Shown here: positions 26,408 to 36,080 of the stretch, in pieces
Layout: each line of letters opens with the position of its first letter
Numbering within the stretch: position 1 is the stretch's first letter
Translations under genes and position numbers: made by a program
Notes under the pieces: generated by a model
What the model saw: only the letters and a program-made list of their open reading frames with translations
Told to the model about the DNA's origin: nothing
Database searches by the model: none
Assembly (NCBI RefSeq): GCF_004118375.1
Contig: NZ_SDHX01000001.1
Location: 248,001 to 312,000, forward strand
Source of the DNA: Oleiharenicola lentus
GTDB taxonomy: Bacteria; Verrucomicrobiota; Verrucomicrobiia; Opitutales; Opitutaceae
Length of the DNA: 64,000 nucleotides
Direction: 5' to 3'

Positions 26408-27376
26408 ATGAAAACCCCGCGCCTGCTCGCCCTCTTCCTCGCCACCGCCGTCGCCGCGCTCGCGGCCGACGCCAAGCTGATGTTCGCCCTCATGCCCAAG
26501 GCCAAGGGCAACGCCTACTTCCTCTCCGTGAAGGCCGGAGCCGAAAAGGCCGCCAAGGAGCTGAACGTCGAGCTGCTCTTCGACGGCCCCACCGACACCA
26601 ACGCCGCCAAGCAGAACGAGATTGTCGAGAACTGGATCACGCTCGGCGTGGACGTGATCGCCGTGGCCGCCGAGAACCGCGACGGCATCTCCACCGCGCT
26701 GCGCAAGGCGCGCGCGCAGGGCATCACGGTGCTGACCTACGACGCCGACGCCCAGGCCGCCGCGCGCAGTTTTTTCGTGAACCAGGCCACGCCGCAGGGC
26801 ATCGGTTACACGCTGATGGACGAGGCCGCGCGGCTGACCGGCGGGGAAGGGGAGTTTGCCATCATCACCGCCACGCTCACCGCCGCCAACCAGCGCGAGT
26901 GGCAGAAACACATTGAGGCGCGCCTCGCCGAGAAATATCCGAAGATGAAGCTCGTGGCCGTGCGCCCCTGCGACGATCTCAAGGACCGCGCGCAATCCGA
27001 GGCCACCGCGCTCATGAGCGCGCACCAGAACCTGAAGCTCATCATGGCCATCTGCTCGCCGGGCGTCCCCGGCGCCGCCGAGGCCGTGAAGCAGGCCGGC
27101 CGCGCGGGCGCGGTGAAGGTCATCGGCCTGGGCCTGCCCAACGAAAACAAGCGCTACGTCCACGAGGGCGTGACCGACGCCGTCATCCTCTGGGACACCG
27201 GTGACCTGGGCTACCTCACCGTGCAGGCCGGCGTCGCGCTGGCCGACGGCAAGCTCAAGGCCGGCGACCAGCAGTTCAAGGTCGGCAACCGCACCTTCGC
27301 CATCGAGGGCGACAACATTCTGCTCGGCTCGCCCTTCGTGTTCACGCGCGAGAACATTGACCGCTTCGATTTCTGA
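26408..27376 (+). CDS. Sugar ABC transporter substrate-binding protein (RhaS/LsrB-like)
   Basis: Periplasmic binding protein of 322 residues. A signal peptide (MKTPRLLALFLATAVAALAA) precedes a type I periplasmic-binding fold with KLMFALMPKAKGNAYFLSVK, QNEIVENWITLGVDVIAVAA and a C-terminal VQAGVALADGKLKAG. The order ATPase, permease, permease, binding protein and the overall pattern fit rhamnose or autoinducer-2 importers. L-rhamnose is favoured by the adjacent rhamnosidase and by the rhamnose mutarotase elsewhere in the locus, but ligand binding cannot be read from sequence. A strong intrinsic terminator follows. Confidence 0.88.
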   Translation: MKTPRLLALFLATAVAALAADAKLMFALMPKAKGNAYFLSVKAGAEKAAKELNVELLFDGPTDTNAAKQNEIVENWITLGVDVIAVAAENRDGISTALRKARAQGITVLTYDADAQAAARSFFVNQATPQGIGYTLMDEAARLTGGEGEFAIITATLTAANQREWQKHIEARLAEKYPKMKLVAVRPCDDLKDRAQSEATALMSAHQNLKLIMAICSPGVPGAAEAVKQAGRAGAVKVIGLGLPNENKRYVHEGVTDAVILWDTGDLGYLTVQAGVALADGKLKAGDQQFKVGNRTFAIEGDNILLGSPFVFTRENIDRFDF

Positions 27377-27400
27377 GCGACCCCGGTTGTGACGCCGGCC

Positions 27401-27433
27401 GCGACGCCCCGCCCGGGCGTCGCTTTTATTTTT
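27401..27433 (+). terminator. Intrinsic terminator of the ABC operon
   Basis: A perfect 9-bp stem, GCGACGCCC paired with GGGCGTCGC around a 5-base loop, is followed by TTTTATTTTT. It lies 24 bp after the binding-protein stop. Confidence 0.9.
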
Positions 27434-27489
27434 GCTGCACCCAGGGCGGCGCGCGGATTCGCCCTCGGGCCGTGGCGGGCCGGGATTGC

Positions 27490-27504
27490 TCGGACTGTCT
27501 GAAA
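27490..27504. promoter_or_regulatory. Candidate operator CTCGGACTGTCTGAA, TonB receptor 2
   Basis: An imperfect palindrome TC-G-GAC-T-GTC-T-GA matching the TTCGGAnnnTCCGAA site near the LacI gene at 46057-47091. It lies 153 bp upstream of the receptor start, in an intergenic stretch with no other gene. Confidence 0.55.
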
Positions 27505-27657
27505 CAAGCCCCGATTGTCACTGGCGCGGCCGGGGTGTCTGGTGCATGGTAGTAGTTGCACCCCGCACCCCTCCACCCCTGAAACCGGCCCGTGCCGTTC
27601 TGCCTGCCTTCGCGCATGCGCACGTCCGTCCGTCCCTTCACTGACCCCAACCCAACC

Positions 27658-30600
27658 ATGACACCGCAATCCAAACCCAATCTGGATCGAGTCCGGCGTT
27701 ACCTGACGCCGTTGCTGGCCCTGTCGGTGGCCCTGCCTGCCTTCGCGCAGGTGGCCAACAACCCCCAGCCCCCGCCCCCCGCTGAACAGAAACCCGTTCC
27801 GGTCACGCAGACGCCGGCGGCCAACGCTGGCGCCGGTGACAAGGGTGTGCTCGAGCTCTCGCCCTTCGTCGTCACGACCAGCAAGGACCAGGGCTATTTC
27901 GCGGAGAACACGCTCGCGGGCAGCCGCCTGAATTCCAATCTCGCCGATCTCGCCGCCTCCATCACCGTCGTCACCAAGCAGCAGCTCGATGACACGGCGT
28001 CCCTCGATATCAACGACGTGTTCCGCTATGAGGCGGGCACCGAAGGTTCGAGCACCTACACCCCGCAGGTCACCGACCGCGGCACCCTGAAGGACACCGT
28101 GGGTGGCTACTCCTTTGGTAACAACGGCGACACCACGACCAATTCCCAGTCCAACCGCGTGCGCGGCCTGGCGGCGCCCGACGCCTCGATCAACTACCAC
28201 CCCTCGAACAGCCGCGTTCCGTTCGACAGCTACAACATCCAGTCGGTGGAAATCAGCCGTGGTCCGAATTCGCTGCTTTTCGGCCTTGGCAGCCCTTCCG
28301 GCATCGTGAACCAGTCCTCGGCCCAGGCGGTCATCAACCGGAACTCCAACACCCTGAGCCTGCGCACCGACCACCTCGGCTCGGCCCGCGCCTCGTTCGC
28401 CCTCAACCGCTCGCTCATCGAGGACAAGCTCGCGATCTATGTCGCCGGCCTCTACAATGACCAGCAGTTCGAGCGCAAACCCTCCTACGACCTGACCAAG
28501 CGCCAGTTCGGCGCCATCACCTTCCGTCCCTTCCCGAAGACCGTCATCCGGGCCTTCGCCGAGAACTTCGACAACAAATCCAACCGCCCGAACTTCATCA
28601 CGCCGCGCGACATGGTCACGCCCTGGCTGAAGGCCGGTCGTCCCTCCTATGATCCGGTCACCCGCACCATCAAGTTCATGGATGCGACCAGCTATCCCAA
28701 GGTCTTCAACCAGCCTTGGACCGGTGCAAACATGCAGACGCGTACGGCCGGCGAGGTCATCGGACCGATCTACTTTGACACCCGCTCCCCGGGCTCCGTT
28801 GCCACCATTGTGGCGGCCAACGGCCAGCGCCTCACCGGCGCGGCCCTGCTGACCAACAGCCTCTCGCCCTACTATCTGCCGGCCGGCCTTGCTTTCGACA
28901 CCGGCAACACCAACACGCTGGAGCGCTTCGACAACGGCACCCAGATCGACTACATCACGCGCAGTATCGGCTTCTTCGCACCCGCCCACACCAACCCGGC
29001 GACCGCCACCCCGACCAACGGCTCGTGGCTGGCCGGTGATCAGCGCTTCCTCACCACCGACCGCAACTGGACGAGCTCGACCACGGGCATCGCCCCGGTG
29101 CTCGAGCAAAACGGCACCATCTACACCTACGCCTCCTACCAGGCGCCCGGCGTGACCGACCCGTCGATCTACGACTGGACCACCCACAACCTGAACCAGC
29201 CGAACTTCGGCCTGCTCAAGGCCGGCAACTACAACATCGAGATCGAGCAGCAGATCGGTGACAATCTCTTCCTCAGCGCCGGCTGGTATCGCCAGCAGAT
29301 CGACGCCGCGGAGAACTACATCCTCTCGCAGCTCCAGGGCAACACCCTCCAGGTTGACACGAACATCAACAAGCTCGATGGCACGCCCAACCCCTACTAC
29401 GGGCTCGCCTTCGTTCCGCTCGGCCTCGGTGGCGGCGTGGACACGTTCTTCTCGCCCGAGACCAACGACAGCACCCGCCTGATGGCCGCCTACAACCTCG
29501 ACTTCTCCAAGAACGCCGGCTGGACGAAGTGGTTCGGTCGCCACCGGCTGCTCGGCCTGGCCGCGCAGCACGACGTGCGGCGCAACCGCGAGCGCTGGCG
29601 CCTCACCTACACCGACGGCGACGTTGAGGGCAAGCTGCGCTACACCCGCAATCTCACGCTGGACGGTCAGTCCCACTGGAATTCCACGGCCATCCGCAAG
29701 GCCTACTACGCCGCGAGCCCGGGCGATCCGCAGGCCACGGTCACCCAGTCCCTCGGCTTCTACGGCAACCCCGGCTGGGAAACACCCTACGTTTCGCAGG
29801 TCCGCGTCTTCAACATCGCCGAGAACGCCTGGAAGAATGTGACCACCTCCGAGCGGATCTCCTTTGCGGACAACGGCAGCGCGAACTTCCAGCGCGAGGT
29901 CAGCAGCTGGACCCTCGCCACCCAGAGCTACCTCTGGAACGACCGCCTCGTGCTGACGCTCGGCATGCGCAACGACCAGTATCGCGCCCGCAACACCACC
30001 GGCGGCACGCTCAACGCCCTCGATGGCACCGTGATTGCGCCCGCCCTCACCGCGAACCAGATCTACCCCTACAAGAACGGCGAAGCGAATTATGACCTGG
30101 TCATGAACCGCTGGAACGTTTGGGACGAACTCGAGGGCGACACCAAGACCGTCGGCGCCGCCTTCCGTCCGCTCACCGGCTGGAACCGCATCGAGAACAG
30201 CGCCAACAACGGCAACATCTTGAGCGACTTCCTCCGCGGCCTGACGCTCTACTACAACCAGTCCGACAACTTCAACCCGCCCCCGGGCAAGCAGACGGAC
30301 TACTTCAAGCGGCAGCTGCCCAAGCCGACCGGCGACGGCAAGGACGGTGGCTTCGGCTTCAACCTGTTCGACAACAAGCTCGTCGCCCGCGTGAACTGGT
30401 TCCAGACCGAGAACCAGAACGAGCGCACCAGCGCGGCCGGCACCCTGCTGACCCGCCTGGCCTACTCGGATACCACCACGGGTTATGCCTGGGCCAGCGC
30501 CGTCCAGCGTCTGCGCGTCGGCATGGCCGCCGGCCGCACCATCGCCGACATCACGGCTGATCCGGACTGGAATTCGGACAACGTGGCCGCCGGTGGCATC

Positions 30601-31449
30601 GACGTCAGCGACGCCGCCAACCAGCAGAAGATCTACGACACGCTCAAGCTGCCGCTCAACTACTACAGCGGCATCCAGCTGGCGGCCACGCAGCAGAGCA
30701 TCGCGAAGGGCGTGGAGGTGCAGCTCACCTACAATCCCACCCGCAACTGGACCATGAAGTTCACGGGCACGAAGACGAAGAGCACCTACACCGACGTCGC
30801 TCCGCAGTATGACGACTGGCTCGCCGAGCGTCTCCCGGTCTGGCAGTCGCTCACCGCGTCCGACATTCCCGACTTCATCGCCAGCAACGGTCGCGAATGG
30901 TCGCTCAAGAACTTCTGGACCGGCTACGGCTTCCACTCCTCCGCCCTCAAGGAAAACCTCAACGGGCAGACGAGCCCGCAGGCCTACCATCAACAGGTGG
31001 TCGAGTCCGAGGTGGCCCTGGCCAAGGCGTTGGAAGGCGCCGTCTCGCCCAACCAGCGCATCTACCGCGCCTCGTTCCTGACGAACTACAACATCACGGA
31101 AGGCCGCTTCAAGGGCTTCGCCGTGGGTGGCGCCCAGCGCTGGGAGTCCAAGGCCGCCGTGGGTTACTACGGCAAGGCCGCCAACCCGCTCCTGCCGACG
31201 GTCATCAACGCCTCCGACATCACCCGCCCGGTGTATCTCGACAACGGCAACTTCTACACCGACCTCTGGGCCTCCTACACGCGCCGCATCTTCAACGACA
31301 AGGTGCGCATGAAGGTCCAGCTGAACGTCAACAACGTGATGGAAGACGGCGGACTCCGCCCGGTGGCGGTCAACTGGGACGGCAAGCCCTGGGGCTTCCG
31401 CATCATCGATCCGCGCCAGTTCATCCTGACGACGACCTTCGATTTCTGA
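27658..31449 (+). CDS. Large TonB-dependent outer-membrane receptor
   Basis: Outer-membrane transporter of about 1263 residues, about 400 longer than the receptor at 4186. A signal peptide ends near ALPAFAQ, then a proline-rich linker and LSPFVVTTSKDQGYFAEN precede the plug, with VEISRGPNSLLFGLGSPSG as the plug-end signature. The barrel ends in FILTTTFDF with a terminal Phe. No SusD-like lipoprotein gene is nearby. Verrucomicrobial glycan loci often contain such receptors; uptake of rhamnogalacturonan oligosaccharides is inferred from location and from a shared candidate operator. The ATG at 27658 is preferred over an in-frame ATG 66 bp upstream because it gives a clean signal peptide. Confidence 0.9.
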   Translation: MTPQSKPNLDRVRRYLTPLLALSVALPAFAQVANNPQPPPPAEQKPVPVTQTPAANAGAGDKGVLELSPFVVTTSKDQGYFAENTLAGSRLNSNLADLAASITVVTKQQLDDTASLDINDVFRYEAGTEGSSTYTPQVTDRGTLKDTVGGYSFGNNGDTTTNSQSNRVRGLAAPDASINYHPSNSRVPFDSYNIQSVEISRGPNSLLFGLGSPSGIVNQSSAQAVINRNSNTLSLRTDHLGSARASFALNRSLIEDKLAIYVAGLYNDQQFERKPSYDLTKRQFGAITFRPFPKTVIRAFAENFDNKSNRPNFITPRDMVTPWLKAGRPSYDPVTRTIKFMDATSYPKVFNQPWTGANMQTRTAGEVIGPIYFDTRSPGSVATIVAANGQRLTGAALLTNSLSPYYLPAGLAFDTGNTNTLERFDNGTQIDYITRSIGFFAPAHTNPATATPTNGSWLAGDQRFLTTDRNWTSSTTGIAPVLEQNGTIYTYASYQAPGVTDPSIYDWTTHNLNQPNFGLLKAGNYNIEIEQQIGDNLFLSAGWYRQQIDAAENYILSQLQGNTLQVDTNINKLDGTPNPYYGLAFVPLGLGGGVDTFFSPETNDSTRLMAAYNLDFSKNAGWTKWFGRHRLLGLAAQHDVRRNRERWRLTYTDGDVEGKLRYTRNLTLDGQSHWNSTAIRKAYYAASPGDPQATVTQSLGFYGNPGWETPYVSQVRVFNIAENAWKNVTTSERISFADNGSANFQREVSSWTLATQSYLWNDRLVLTLGMRNDQYRARNTTGGTLNALDGTVIAPALTANQIYPYKNGEANYDLVMNRWNVWDELEGDTKTVGAAFRPLTGWNRIENSANNGNILSDFLRGLTLYYNQSDNFNPPPGKQTDYFKRQLPKPTGDGKDGGFGFNLFDNKLVARVNWFQTENQNERTSAAGTLLTRLAYSDTTTGYAWASAVQRLRVGMAAGRTIADITADPDWNSDNVAAGGIDVSDAANQQKIYDTLKLPLNYYSGIQLAATQQSIAKGVEVQLTYNPTRNWTMKFTGTKTKSTYTDVAPQYDDWLAERLPVWQSLTASDIPDFIASNGREWSLKNFWTGYGFHSSALKENLNGQTSPQAYHQQVVESEVALAKALEGAVSPNQRIYRASFLTNYNITEGRFKGFAVGGAQRWESKAAVGYYGKAANPLLPTVINASDITRPVYLDNGNFYTDLWASYTRRIFNDKVRMKVQLNVNNVMEDGGLRPVAVNWDGKPWGFRIIDPRQFILTTTFDF

Positions 31450-31473
31450 GTCTGTCTGTCTGGGTAAATTACG

Positions 31474-31506
31474 AGCTCCCCGGTGCAAGCCGGGGAGCTT
31501 TTTTGT
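31474..31506 (+). terminator. Intrinsic terminator of TonB receptor gene
   Basis: A perfect 10-bp stem AGCTCCCCGG/CCGGGGAGCT with a 6-base loop, followed by TTTTTT, 25 bp after the receptor stop. Confidence 0.95.
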
Positions 31507-31517
31507 TGGGGCGTTCT

Positions 31518-31695
31518 GCAGGGGCGGGGTCTCCGAACCCCGCCTCTTCAGGATGAGGTTGCTGCACCTTACGCGGGAGTTGTTTCGCCATCTACGCCGA
31601 GCCTCCGTCGGAGACCCCGACCTACAGCTGGAGGCGTCGCTGGCGCCCGAACCGCCTCGTGGCCGCGCTTGAGCCCGGGGCGAAAGCGTGGTTCC
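31518..31695. repeat. Cluster of degenerate palindromic repeats
   Basis: Contains GGGCGGGGTCTCCGAACCCC (as in the perfect palindrome at 52821-52902), a diverged mirror arm near 31601-31627, and GCCGCGCTTGAGCCCGGGGC plus GAAAGCGTGGTTCC (as at 33676, 44172 and 52721). No gene is seen before the ATG at 31709. Confidence 0.65.
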
Positions 31696-31708
31696 TCTGA
31701 TCCGCCGC

Positions 31709-33667
31709 ATGCCATCGCCCGTGCCCGCCCGCTTCACCGTCGCCGCCCTTGGGCCGGCCGTGCTCGTCGTCGCCGCGGTCATCGCGGTCTATGCGGGCAC
31801 CCTGCGCGCGCCGCTGCTCTTCGACGACCGCGGAGCCATCACGGAGAACACCAGCATCCGGAGCCTCGCCACGGCGTGGTTCCCGCCGGCTGACGGCAGC
31901 ACCACCACCGCCCGGCCGGTGCTAAACTTCAGCTTTGCCCTGACCTACAAGCTCAGCGGCGCGGAGCCGTGGGGCCACCGGGCCGGCAACATCGCTTTCC
32001 ATGCCGCCGCCGCGCTCGCGTTGCTCGGCGTGGCCCGGCGGTTGTTCCAGCGCGTCGTGCCCGAGGCGGCTCCATCACTCGCGCTGGGTCTGGCCCTGCT
32101 GTGGGCGCTGCACCCGCTCCAGACCGAGTCCGTGACCTGCGTGGCCCAGCGCACCGAGGTGCTCTGCGGGTTTTTCCTGCTGGGCACGCTCTACGCCTTC
32201 CTGCGCGGCACGGATTGTAGCGGCGGTCTGCGACCGCCCGGGGTGGGAGATTCGGCGGTCATAGACCGCCGCTACAGCCAAACCCATAGGCCATGGCTGG
32301 TGGTTTCCGTCGTCACCTGCCTGCTCGGCATGGGCAGCAAGGAGGTGATGGTGTCGGCACCGCTGCTCGTGCTGCTCGCGGACCGCACCTTCGTGGCCGG
32401 ATCTTTCGTGGGTGCGTGGCGGGCGCGGCGGTCCTATTATCTGGCGCTCGCCGCCACCTGGCTGCTGCTCGTGATCCTCGTGCTCGGCGCCGGCGGCACG
32501 CGCGGCTCGGCGGCGGGGCTTGGCCTCGGAGTCTCGGGGTGGACCTACCTGCTCAAGCAGGCCGAGGCGCTCGTGCTCTACCTGAAGCTCTCGTTCTGGC
32601 CGCACCCGCTGGTCCTCGACTACGGCACCGCCGTGGCGGCTTCACCGGCCGAGGTCTGGTGGCAGGGGCTGGTCGTGTGGACGCTGGTGGGCGGCACGCT
32701 CTGGGCGCTCTGGCGCCGCCCGGCGCTCGGTTTTGCGGGGGTGGTATTCTTTGCGATCCTCGCGCCGAGTTCCAGCGTCGTGCCGCTCGTCACGCAGACC
32801 ATGGCCGAGCACCGCATGTATCTGCCCCTGGCGGCCGTGCTCGCGCTGGCGCTTATCGGTTTGCACCGGCTGACCGGGCCGCGGGCATGGCCGGGGTGGG
32901 GTGCGCTCGCGCTGGTTTTCGCCGGGCTGACGGTCGCGCGCAACCACGACTACCGCGATGCCCTCGTCATCTGGAGCGATTCCGTCGCGAAGTATCCGAC
33001 CAGCGCCCGGGCCCAGCACAATCTCGCGGTCGAGTTGCTCAACCGCGGACGCGCCGGGGAGGCGCTCACCCACGCGGAGAACGCCCGGACGCTTTCGCCG
33101 GACTATTTGCCGGCGCACTACACGGGTGGACTTGCCTTGCTGGAGCTGGGGCGCGCTCCGGAGGCCGTCATCCGGTTGGAGCAGGCGGTGAAGCTCGGTC
33201 CCGCCCACGCCGACGCCCATCTGGCGCTCGGCAACGCGCTCATGCGCGCCGGCCGCGCGGCCGACGCCGTGGCGGCTTTTCGCACCTCGCTCGAGCTGAA
33301 GCCCGCCGCCGATGCCCAGCACAATCTCGCGGTGGTGCTTTTGGAACTCGGACGTCCGGCTGAGGCCGAGCAGGCCTGGCGCTCCGCCTTGACGCTCGAC
33401 CCCGGTCTGGTGCCCGCGCGCCGCCGCCTCGGCCTCCTGCTGGCGCAGGCGGGTCGCCTGCCCGAGGCGGGGGAACAGTTCCGCGTTTTGGTCGAATGGC
33501 AGCCCGATGACCCCGATGCGCGGGCCAACTACGGCAACGTGCTCCTGCTCACCCGCCGGCCCGCCGAAGCCGCCGCCCAATACGAGGCCGCCCTGCGTCT
33601 GCGCCCCGGCGACACCCGCGTGCAGGAAAACCTGCGCCTCGCCCGCGAGGCCTTGGCTGGGCGCTAG
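31709..33667 (+). CDS. Membrane protein with C-terminal TPR repeats (TMTC-like)
   Basis: Integral membrane protein of about 652 residues. The N-terminal two thirds hold about ten hydrophobic helices with PLLFDDRGAITEN and RPVLNFSFALTYKLSG in the first loop, a pattern of bacterial and eukaryotic TMTC or GT-C-like mannosyltransferase relatives. The C-terminal third has six tetratricopeptide repeats (for example AQHNLAVELLNRGRAGEALT). A transfer or assembly role at the inner membrane is plausible; no activity is claimed. A 61-bp palindromic repeat (32216-32276) is inserted in frame. The ATG at 31709 is chosen over a GTG at 31688 that lies in a repeat. Confidence 0.82.
   Translation: MPSPVPARFTVAALGPAVLVVAAVIAVYAGTLRAPLLFDDRGAITENTSIRSLATAWFPPADGSTTTARPVLNFSFALTYKLSGAEPWGHRAGNIAFHAAAALALLGVARRLFQRVVPEAAPSLALGLALLWALHPLQTESVTCVAQRTEVLCGFFLLGTLYAFLRGTDCSGGLRPPGVGDSAVIDRRYSQTHRPWLVVSVVTCLLGMGSKEVMVSAPLLVLLADRTFVAGSFVGAWRARRSYYLALAATWLLLVILVLGAGGTRGSAAGLGLGVSGWTYLLKQAEALVLYLKLSFWPHPLVLDYGTAVAASPAEVWWQGLVVWTLVGGTLWALWRRPALGFAGVVFFAILAPSSSVVPLVTQTMAEHRMYLPLAAVLALALIGLHRLTGPRAWPGWGALALVFAGLTVARNHDYRDALVIWSDSVAKYPTSARAQHNLAVELLNRGRAGEALTHAENARTLSPDYLPAHYTGGLALLELGRAPEAVIRLEQAVKLGPAHADAHLALGNALMRAGRAADAVAAFRTSLELKPAADAQHNLAVVLLELGRPAEAEQAWRSALTLDPGLVPARRRLGLLLAQAGRLPEAGEQFRVLVEWQPDDPDARANYGNVLLLTRRPAEAAAQYEAALRLRPGDTRVQENLRLAREALAGR
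32216..32276. repeat. In-frame palindrome inside the membrane TPR gene
   Basis: Arms of 23 bases beginning TGTAGCGGCGGTCT and ending AGACCGCCGCTACA pair with only two mismatches around a 15-base loop. The element is read in frame without a stop and encodes about 20 residues (CSGGLRPPGVGDSAVIDRRY) in a hydrophilic loop. Confidence 0.9.
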
Positions 33668-33675
33668 GCACCGGG

Positions 33676-33760
33676 AAGTAGCCGCGCTGGAGCAGAGCGA
33701 CAGCGTGGTCGGTTAGCGGCCACGCTTTCGTCCCGCGGTGGCGGGACTCAGGCGCGGTTC
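33676..33760. repeat. GTAGCCGCGC / AAGCGTGG palindromic repeat
   Basis: Begins GTAGCCGCGCTGGAG and contains GGCCACGCTTTCGTCCCGC in inverted order, plus a GTGGCGGGACTCAGGCGCGG arm. It belongs to the family at 31659, 44172 and 52721. The rest of the gap to 33914 holds only a weak operator-like string (GCGAACTGTCAGAG, 33789-33802). Confidence 0.6.
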
Positions 33761-33914
33761 CCCCTCGGCCCGATCCACGCCCCCTTTCGCGAACTGTCAG
33801 AGCCGGGTCCGGTTGCGAGGCCGGGACCACGGCCAAGCTTTGGTTCTTCCCCGGCGTCTGGTTTCTTGGTCCACTCCTGCTTGCGGCTCGGCGTCCGTCC
33901 AACCCCACCTCCCC

Positions 33915-35951
33915 ATGCGTTTTGGCAGCCTGCACTTTCTCGATATTCTCGTGGTCCTGGCCTACCTGGCGGCCGTCATCTGGATCGGCCGTCGTGCCGC
34001 CGCCGGCACCAACAGCGAGGAGGGTTTCTTCCTCGCGGGCCGCAAACTCGGCAAGCTCTACCAGTTCTTCCTGAACTTCGGCAACGCCACCGAGCCGCAG
34101 GGCGCCGTGAGCACGGCCAGCTTCGTTTACCAGCAAGGTGCGCCGGGGGCGTGGCTCTCGTTCCAGACCGTCTTCATGAACCCTTACTTCTGGTTCATGA
34201 ACGTCTGGTTCCGCCGCGTGCGCCTCACCACGGTCTCCGACCTCTTCGAGGACCGCTACGCCAGCAAGGGCCTCAGCCTCTTCTACGCCATCTTCCAGAT
34301 CCTCGTGGCCTGTGTCTTCCTGGGCTTCGGCAACGTCACCGCCTACAAGATCGCCTCCTCGCTCGTCGTGAAGCAGGAGGTCCAGTGGACGGCCCCCGAG
34401 CGCGCCGCGGTCGAGGGCTACCGCGAGATGAAGGCCCTGGAGAAACAGGCCGCCGTCACGCCGCTCGCTCCCGAGGCGAAGCTCAAGCTCGACACGCTGC
34501 GCGACCGCAACGCCCGCGGCGAACTCCGCAGCTACGTGACGGTGCTCAACGACATCCTCTTCTACACCATCTTCACGATCGTGGTCGGCACCTACATCGT
34601 GCTCGGCGGCATGGCGGCCGCCGCGCTCAACGAGGGCCTGCAGAGCGTGCTCATCATCGTCTTCTCCCTCCTGCTCATTCCCACCGGCTTGCACGCCATC
34701 GGCGGCTGGGGCGCCCTGGCCCAGAAGGTGCCGCAGGAGATGTTCAACCTCTTCGGCTCGGCGGGCGGCGCCCAGTTCACCGCCTGGAGCCTGGGCGGCA
34801 TCCTGCTCGTCAGCATCGTGCAGAACGGCGGCCTCAGCCACAACATGGGCATCTGCGGCTCCGCCAAGAACGAGATGGCCGCCCGCTCCGGCGTCTCCGG
34901 CACCTACCTGAAGCGCCTCATGATCATCCTCTGGGCCTTCGCCGGACTCATCGCGGTGGCCATGTTCGGCGCCGGCGGGCTCTCCGACCCCGATGCGGTC
35001 TGGGGCACCATGTCCAACCAGCTGCTCGGCACCGGTCTCGTCGGCCTCATGCTCGCCGGCGTGATCGCGGGCACCATGTCCACGCTTGCCGCCAAGGCCC
35101 TCGCCATCTCCTCGCTCTTCGTCCGCAACGTCTATCGCCAGATCTGGCCCGATATTTCGCAGGAGCAGGGCGTCTTCTACGCCCGGTGCACCATCGTCGT
35201 CGTCCTCATCCTCGGCACCGTCGCGGCCACGCTGATGGGCAGCTTCTACGACATCGTGAACATCGTGCTCACGGTGAACATCCCCTTTGGCGCCGCCGTC
35301 CTCCTCACCTACTGGTGGCGCCGCGTCACCGGCCCCGCCGTCTGGGCCTGCGTGATCCTGTCCACGCTCGTGATCCTCGTCGTGCCGTGGACCGCCTCGA
35401 AGTTTGACGCCGTTGCGCATAGCGCCGAGCTGGCCCAGCCCAGCACCAAACCCGGCACCGGCGTCTATTTCTCCAAGGTCGTCCACTCCGACCCCAACGA
35501 TCTCACGAGCCCCTACATCGCTGCTCCGGCCCGCACCAACCGCTTCAACTTCGAGGTCTGGCTGCTCGGCCAGGCCGGGGTGGACGTGGTCGCGCTCACG
35601 CCCACGCAGCGGTTCACCGCCCAGTTCTTCTTCGACGGCCTGTTCCCCTTCGCCGTGCTGATCGTGGTCAGCCTGCTGACGAAGCCCACCGACCCCGCGC
35701 GCGTGGCCTTATTCTACGGCAAGATGAAGACCCCCGTCGGCGACACGCCCGAGCTCGAAGCTGCCGCCATGGAAGAGACGCGACGCAACCCCGGTCGCTT
35801 TGACGACACTAAGCTCCTCGGCCGGAACTCGTGGTGGGAATTCTGCCGCTGGGACAAGACCGACACCATCGGCTTCCTCGCCTGCTGCGCCCTCTCCGGC
35901 TCCATCGTCGGCCTGTTCCTTTTCCTGCTCAATCTCGCCAGCGGGGCGTGA
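33915..35951 (+). CDS. Sodium/solute symporter (SSS family) 2
   Basis: Inner-membrane Na+-coupled transporter of about 678 residues. The N-terminal helix is FLDILVVLAYLAAVIWIGRRAA, with the SSS segment EEGFFLAGRKLGKLYQFFLNFGNATEPQ. It has two long hydrophilic loops, one around VEGYREMKALEKQAAV and one late (residues about 500-560). It differs clearly from the symporter at 15385. It is followed on the same strand by GH2, DUF4450 and GH43 genes, so import of a galactoside or related product is likely. The ATG gives a normal first helix; the frame is open upstream only through repeats. Confidence 0.9.
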   Translation: MRFGSLHFLDILVVLAYLAAVIWIGRRAAAGTNSEEGFFLAGRKLGKLYQFFLNFGNATEPQGAVSTASFVYQQGAPGAWLSFQTVFMNPYFWFMNVWFRRVRLTTVSDLFEDRYASKGLSLFYAIFQILVACVFLGFGNVTAYKIASSLVVKQEVQWTAPERAAVEGYREMKALEKQAAVTPLAPEAKLKLDTLRDRNARGELRSYVTVLNDILFYTIFTIVVGTYIVLGGMAAAALNEGLQSVLIIVFSLLLIPTGLHAIGGWGALAQKVPQEMFNLFGSAGGAQFTAWSLGGILLVSIVQNGGLSHNMGICGSAKNEMAARSGVSGTYLKRLMIILWAFAGLIAVAMFGAGGLSDPDAVWGTMSNQLLGTGLVGLMLAGVIAGTMSTLAAKALAISSLFVRNVYRQIWPDISQEQGVFYARCTIVVVLILGTVAATLMGSFYDIVNIVLTVNIPFGAAVLLTYWWRRVTGPAVWACVILSTLVILVVPWTASKFDAVAHSAELAQPSTKPGTGVYFSKVVHSDPNDLTSPYIAAPARTNRFNFEVWLLGQAGVDVVALTPTQRFTAQFFFDGLFPFAVLIVVSLLTKPTDPARVALFYGKMKTPVGDTPELEAAAMEETRRNPGRFDDTKLLGRNSWWEFCRWDKTDTIGFLACCALSGSIVGLFLFLLNLASGA

Positions 35952-35974
35952 AGCCCCAATCTCCTCCCGACACC

Positions 35975-36066
35975 TGTCATTCTGAGCCCAGCGAAGAATC
36001 CAGCGCGTTGCCCGCTGCCGGGTGCATGCCGGATTCTTCTTCCGCGGGCGTGGGATCAGGATGACA
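35975..36066. repeat. REP-like palindrome copy C (diverged)
   Basis: Starts TGTCATTCTGAGCCCAGCGA and ends GGGATCAGGATGACA. The right arm is interrupted by extra bases (TTCCGCGGGCGTG), so pairing is weaker than in other copies. It lies between the symporter and GH2 genes. Confidence 0.7.
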
Positions 36067-36080
36067 ACAGCGATGACCCC

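Noticed and set aside
27211-31782. A very long open frame of about 1500 codons antisense to the second TonB receptor
   Set aside because: It mirrors the receptor's strongly biased codons; the translation is Val/Gly/Arg-rich with no domain, and no independent promoter or start context is seen. The receptor on the plus strand is certain.
31483-31893. Small plus-strand open frame across the repeat cluster after the TonB receptor
   Set aside because: It runs through a terminator and repeats and then overlaps the membrane TPR gene in another frame; the translation is low complexity.
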